From positions 1 through 18,994 of the forward strand of contig CAZVJA010000093.1 of assembly GCA_964626885.1 (NCBI GenBank): DNA of 18,994 nt, given 5' to 3'. The notes beneath the pieces were generated by a model. That model searched no databases, had not been told where the DNA came from, and saw only the letters and a program-made list of their open reading frames with translations. Position numbers and translations under genes: made by a program. Below, piece by piece: positions 15,757-18,994 of this stretch (position 1 is its first letter; each line of letters begins with the position of its first letter). The stretch is from CAZVJA01 sp964626885. Its GTDB lineage: Bacteria > Planctomycetota > Planctomycetia > Planctomycetales > Planctomycetaceae.

Positions 15757-17781
15757 ATGGCTTTCTCTCGCTTCCGCAGACTGTTCGCTTTTCTGGCCGT
15801 CGTCTCCTTGGCGGCTGCGCTGCCGGCTCCTCTTTTCGCAGCCGATACCGTTGCCGAAAAGAACGTCGAATCCCGATTGACGGATGACATCCGCTTTCTG
15901 GCCTCCGATGAGCTAGAAGGGCGGGGCGTCGGCACGCCGGGAATTGATAAAGCAGCCGAATTCATTCGTGGCGAATTTCAACGGATTGGAATCGTCGCAA
16001 ACGGCAAAGGACCGTTCCAGCAGTTCACGATGATCTCCGGCTCCGAACTCGGGACGCCCAACACGCTCGAATTCCTCGGACCCGAGGGGGTGACGGTCGC
16101 GCTCAAGGAACAGCAGGACTTTCAAACCTGCTCGTTCGGCGGCTCCGGAGCATTCGCTGCCGAACTGGTCTTCTGCGGGTACGGCATCGATTCGTCGGCC
16201 AATAAATTCCGGGAATTCGAGGAAGTGGATCTCAAGGGGAAGGTGGCGATCATCATGCGCCGCGTTCCGCAGCAGGGAAATCCGCACGGCCCGTTCAATT
16301 CCGCGCATGGAGACGTCACTCGAGATGGAGACCTGCGGACGAAGGTGTCGAACGCCGTTTCGCGCGGAGCGGCCGCGATTCTGTTCGTGAACGATCCGTA
16401 CTCCCTCCGCAAGGAATCGGAAGACGGCCGCACGTACGTCGCCAAGTTACGCGACGCGGTCGTCGCCGCTGCGGAGGAATGGTCGAAGGTCGATCATTCC
16501 GACAAAGAACGCGCCGCCGCCGCCCAGAAGAAACTCAGCGAAGCGGTCGAACGGATGCAGAACGCCAAAACCGATTCCGTCAAGCCGATTGAAGACAAGC
16601 TCATGGAGTTCGGTTACGGGGGCAGCGGGAAGGAATCGGCCGTGCCGATCGCGCACATCAGCATGGCCGCCTGCAACAAGCTGCTGGAAGCTGCTCTGCA
16701 CAAAAACCTGACGAACCTGGAAGCGGAGATTGACCACGGTCTCAAGCCGCAAAGCACGGTGCTCGCCGGTTGGAAAGCACGCGGCGCGACGACGGTGAAG
16801 ATTCTTCGCAGCGACGTCAAGAACGTGATCGGCGTACTGGAAGGAAGCGGACCGCTGGCAGACGAAACGCTGGTGATCGGCGCGCATTACGATCATCTCG
16901 GGCTGGGGGGGGAAGGCTCTCTCGCGCCGGGGGTGAAGGAAATCCACAATGGTGCCGACGATAACGCCTCCGGCACCGTCGCGCTGCTGGAACTGGCCCG
17001 TCGTCTGGCCACCCGGGCCGAGAAAGAAAAGTTTCAGCGGCGAATTGTGTTCATGGCCTTCACGGGAGAAGAGAAAGGCTTGGTCGGCTCCGCACATTAC
17101 ATGAAGGAGCCTCTCTTCCCGCTCGACAAGACGATCGCCATGTTCAACCTCGACATGGTCGGCCGGCTGAAGGACGACAAGCTGACCGTCTTCGGCACCG
17201 GCACGTCATCGCGCTGGAAGGAGCTTGTCGAAGCGCAGGCCAAGGCGCACCAGTTCCAGCTTGCCGCTAAGCCGGAGGGGTTCGGACCGAGCGATCATTC
17301 GTCGTTCTACTCGCAGAAAATTCCTGTTCTGTTCTTCTTCACCGGCACGCATTCCGACTATCACCGCCCGACCGACGACTGGGAGAAGATCAACGTGCCG
17401 GGGATGACCCGGGTGATCGACATGGTGGAAGAGATCGTCGTCGCGACGGCCAACAGACCCGAGCGGCCGGACTATGTCGAGGTGAAGCAGGAAGCTTCGC
17501 CGGAGCGCGGCGGCAGCCGCCCTTACTTCGGCAGCATCCCCGACTTCTCCAACGAAACAAAGGGGTATGCCATCTCCGGCGTCTCGCCGGGCAGCCCGGC
17601 TGACCAGGGAAGGCTGAAGGGGGGGGATGTCATCATCGAATTCGGCGGCCGCAAGATCACCGGCCTCGACGACTTCGATCTGGCACTGCGCAACTTCGGC
17701 GCCGGCGACGAAGTCCCGCTCGTCGTGCAGCGGGGAGCCGAGAAGGTCAACCTCAAGGTCATCCTCGGCAAACCGCGGTGA
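15757..17781 (+). CDS. Secreted M28-family metallopeptidase with PA-like insert and C-terminal PDZ
   Basis: 674 residues from ATG 15757 (GCGAGG six bases upstream; an ATG at 15706 would spoil the signal peptide). Signal peptide 1-28 (SRFRRLFAFLAVVSLAAAL ... LFA|AD). An N-terminal part with a protease-associated-like insert spans about 95-340 and includes a Lys/Glu/Ala-rich helical stretch (about 227-275). The peptidase core follows: AHYDH (His377, Asp379), NGADDNASG (Asp401), FTGEEKG (general base Glu438, ligand Glu439), NLDMVGR (Asp466) and THSDYHRPTDD (His536), the full co-catalytic two-zinc set. Residues about 589-673 form a PDZ domain (YAISGVSPGSPADQGRLKGGDVI). M28 enzymes are aminopeptidases or carboxypeptidases, so it probably trims peptides in the periplasm or outside the cell. 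Single gene, divergent from the HYExAFE gene. Confidence 0.92.
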   Translation: MAFSRFRRLFAFLAVVSLAAALPAPLFAADTVAEKNVESRLTDDIRFLASDELEGRGVGTPGIDKAAEFIRGEFQRIGIVANGKGPFQQFTMISGSELGTPNTLEFLGPEGVTVALKEQQDFQTCSFGGSGAFAAELVFCGYGIDSSANKFREFEEVDLKGKVAIIMRRVPQQGNPHGPFNSAHGDVTRDGDLRTKVSNAVSRGAAAILFVNDPYSLRKESEDGRTYVAKLRDAVVAAAEEWSKVDHSDKERAAAAQKKLSEAVERMQNAKTDSVKPIEDKLMEFGYGGSGKESAVPIAHISMAACNKLLEAALHKNLTNLEAEIDHGLKPQSTVLAGWKARGATTVKILRSDVKNVIGVLEGSGPLADETLVIGAHYDHLGLGGEGSLAPGVKEIHNGADDNASGTVALLELARRLATRAEKEKFQRRIVFMAFTGEEKGLVGSAHYMKEPLFPLDKTIAMFNLDMVGRLKDDKLTVFGTGTSSRWKELVEAQAKAHQFQLAAKPEGFGPSDHSSFYSQKIPVLFFFTGTHSDYHRPTDDWEKINVPGMTRVIDMVEEIVVATANRPERPDYVEVKQEASPERGGSRPYFGSIPDFSNETKGYAISGVSPGSPADQGRLKGGDVIIEFGGRKITGLDDFDLALRNFGAGDEVPLVVQRGAEKVNLKVILGKPR

Positions 17782-17856
17782 GACTTCGTCAGCCGTAAAC
17801 TCAAAACTCGCGATGGTGATTGAAACTGCATCCAGGACTGCAACCATCAATTTGCA

Positions 17857-18201
17857 ATGGCATACAGAATCACGATCACCGAAGATGGGGAAAGACAACT
17901 CCGGGCCTTACCGGTTCGAGAGCAACGGATTCTCGATGCTGCCATCCGCTCCCGGCTGGAACATCAACCAACGGTTTCATCCCATGCAGTCAAGCGCTTG
18001 CGACCAAATCCGCTGGCCGAGTTCGAATTGCGGGCGGGCGACCTGCGAGTGTTGTATAATGTGGAACGGGATGAGGTGATTGTGCTCATCGTCGGGCGAA
18101 AAGTCGGTAACACGTTGATTGTGGAAGGAGAAGAGTATCATGGCCATCAAGACCATCCCCCTCAGCCGCCTGGAGACGGATCTGCAGCAGACGCTGAATG
18201 A
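17857..18201 (+). CDS. RelE/ParE-family toxin
   Basis: 114 residues. The small basic fold reads MAYRITITEDGERQLRALP, a helix pair (REQRILDAAIRSRLEHQP), then KRLRPNPLAEFELRAGDLRVLYNV and VIVLIVGRKVG, the characteristic RelE/ParE beta-sheet with R64-V-L-Y67. RelE-type members cleave mRNA on the ribosome and ParE-type members inhibit gyrase; the sequence alone does not decide. It has an extra polar tail (EEYHGHQDHPPQPPGDGSA) encoded where the antitoxin gene overlaps it. No clear Shine-Dalgarno precedes ATG 17857. The toxin gene comes first and overlaps the antitoxin gene by 62 bp. Confidence 0.8.
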   Translation: MAYRITITEDGERQLRALPVREQRILDAAIRSRLEHQPTVSSHAVKRLRPNPLAEFELRAGDLRVLYNVERDEVIVLIVGRKVGNTLIVEGEEYHGHQDHPPQPPGDGSAADAE

Positions 18202-18394
18202 ATGCGCTGCCTCGGGGGAAACTCTGGTCGTCGAGATGCCCGATCATCGGCTGCTGGCGATCCAGTCATTGGAGCCCGTGGGCGACGATTCTCTTATTGA
18301 TGAACTGCTGGCGTCCGATCCCAAGTTTCGGGCATTGGTGGCCAAATCGAAAGCTGCCGCGCGCAAGCCGTTTTCCCCATCGGCCGAAGGTTAG
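18140..18394 (+). CDS. Phd/YefM-like antitoxin
   Basis: 84 residues from ATG 18140, preceded by GGAAGGAG. The N-terminal part, IPLSRLETDLQQTLNECAAS followed by GETLVVEMPDHRLLAIQSL, has the Phd/YefM beta-helix-helix-beta-beta pattern that dimerises and binds DNA. The C-terminal part (DDSLIDELLASDPKFRALVAKSKAAARKPF) is the likely toxin-wrapping segment. It overlaps the 3' end of the toxin gene in another frame, which ties translation of the two together. Antitoxins of this kind normally repress their own operon; no operator is recognised here. Confidence 0.75.
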   Translation: MAIKTIPLSRLETDLQQTLNECAASGETLVVEMPDHRLLAIQSLEPVGDDSLIDELLASDPKFRALVAKSKAAARKPFSPSAEG

Positions 18395-18447
18395 CAATGC
18401 CGTCAGGCTCCGAGCAGTCAGACCTACCAAAGTAGAGCGATTCGGAC

Positions 18448-18994
18448 ATGGTAAACGAATCAAAGGATCTGACGGCGGAACCGCGTTCTGCTCGCCGTTT
18501 ATCGGTTCGTCGGGTCGCGATCTTTTCGATGCTCACGGTGGTGTTGATCGGTGTCATGATCGGCGTCAGGCCAATCGTCCGACAATACCGGGTGTTGCGA
18601 CAACTCCGTGACGCGGATTGCATTCTAAAGACACAGCCCGGCAGCACGAACTGGTCGAAATGGATGTACGAATTCGACTGGGTTGACCACGAGATCATCG
18701 AGTCCACGGAACGAGTCGATTCTTTTGCAACCAAATCATCACTCCTGCCGATCGTTGTTGAAAACGGTGATGTCTTCGAAGGCTTGTCTGGTTTGAGGGT
18801 CTTTTTCGATGATGTCGACAGGTCAACGCTGGTGAGGCTGTTCGGCGCACCTCGAGGGACGGCTTCCACAGACACATCGGAAGCGATCCCAATCACAGAA
18901 GGCATCCTTCGAAATCTCGATGATCTCGGTTTGAGTGGAGAACTGGTTCGGGATGACGAATTGGCCTACATCACGGGACTTCGACATCTTCGCC
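18448..18994 (+). CDS. Membrane-anchored protein, possibly leucine-rich repeat (partial, 3' end outside window)
   Basis: An ATG at 18448 opens a frame with no stop to the window end, 182 codons. The N-terminus MVNESKDLTAEPRSARRLSVRR is cytoplasmic and basic, followed by one membrane helix (about 23-43, VAIFSMLTVVLIGVMIGV). The outer part has a Trp/acidic stretch (NWSKWMYEFDWVDHEIIE) and near the end GILRNLDDLGLSGELVRDDE then LAYITGLRHLR, which looks like the start of leucine-rich repeats as in many planctomycete membrane LRR proteins. No Shine-Dalgarno is obvious. It begins 53 bp after the antitoxin gene. Function unknown. A 203-codon frame on the other strand is treated as a shadow. Confidence 0.55.
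   Translation, partial: MVNESKDLTAEPRSARRLSVRRVAIFSMLTVVLIGVMIGVRPIVRQYRVLRQLRDADCILKTQPGSTNWSKWMYEFDWVDHEIIESTERVDSFATKSSLLPIVVENGDVFEGLSGLRVFFDDVDRSTLVRLFGAPRGTASTDTSEAIPITEGILRNLDDLGLSGELVRDDELAYITGLRHLR

Noticed and set aside
17206..17898. 230-codon minus-strand frame opposite the M28 peptidase
   Set aside because: It lies opposite conserved zinc-ligand and PDZ coding sequence and has no recognisable features.
18294..18905. 203-codon minus-strand frame at the right edge
   Set aside because: The plus-strand frame from 18448 has a typical basic N-terminus, membrane helix and leucine-rich pattern, and the minus-strand product is Ser/Thr/Arg-rich without structure.

Overview
The window looks like a piece of a planctomycete chromosome, probably from a metagenome or draft assembly because it carries a run of exactly 100 N. 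The lineage call rests on an HYExAFE-family gene, a membrane-anchored protein with an MJ0042-type zinc finger, two Rieske/cytochrome b operons whose cytochrome b is fused to a diheme cytochrome c, and dispersed palindromic elements between genes. I could not run a search, so the phylum is an inference and no genus is proposed.

Layout. Positions 1-332 hold the 3' part of an unrecognised Cys-rich protein. A minus-strand heme block follows: a CcsA/HemX-type membrane protein (2937 down to a gap) and then hemA (1676-396). Between them lie a 15-bp tandem repeat broken by the gap and a dispersed REP-like palindrome. A DHH/DHHA1 phosphoesterase of the NrnA type (3160-4170, +) is read divergently. After a roughly 96-bp palindromic element come two mirror-image bc operons: Rieske 1 and cytochrome b-c 1 on plus (4531-7070), and Rieske 2 and cytochrome b-c 2 on minus (9552-7080). 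Their stop codons are 9 bp apart.

Right of these are an MJ0042 zinc-finger membrane protein (+), an enolase-superfamily enzyme followed by ribF (both -), a zinc-ribbon membrane protein and a small polytopic membrane protein (both +), a tiny membrane protein (-), an HYExAFE protein with a PD-(D/E)XK-like signature (-), a secreted M28 metallopeptidase with a C-terminal PDZ domain (+), a RelE/ParE-Phd/YefM toxin-antitoxin pair in toxin-first order (+), and a membrane-anchored protein cut by the window end (+).

Functionally, the left half is a respiratory and heme neighbourhood: HemA starts tetrapyrrole synthesis, the CcsA/HemX protein links to heme or cytochrome c maturation, and two complete quinol:cytochrome c oxidoreductase cores use the heme. 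RibF makes FMN and FAD. The right half is a mix of housekeeping and lineage-specific genes. The points most worth a second look are the tail-to-tail paralogous bc operons, the in-frame minisatellite that may extend the CcsA protein to an ATGA junction with hemA, and the nuclease-like signature in the HYExAFE protein. No tRNA, rRNA, CRISPR array, transposase or phage gene was seen.
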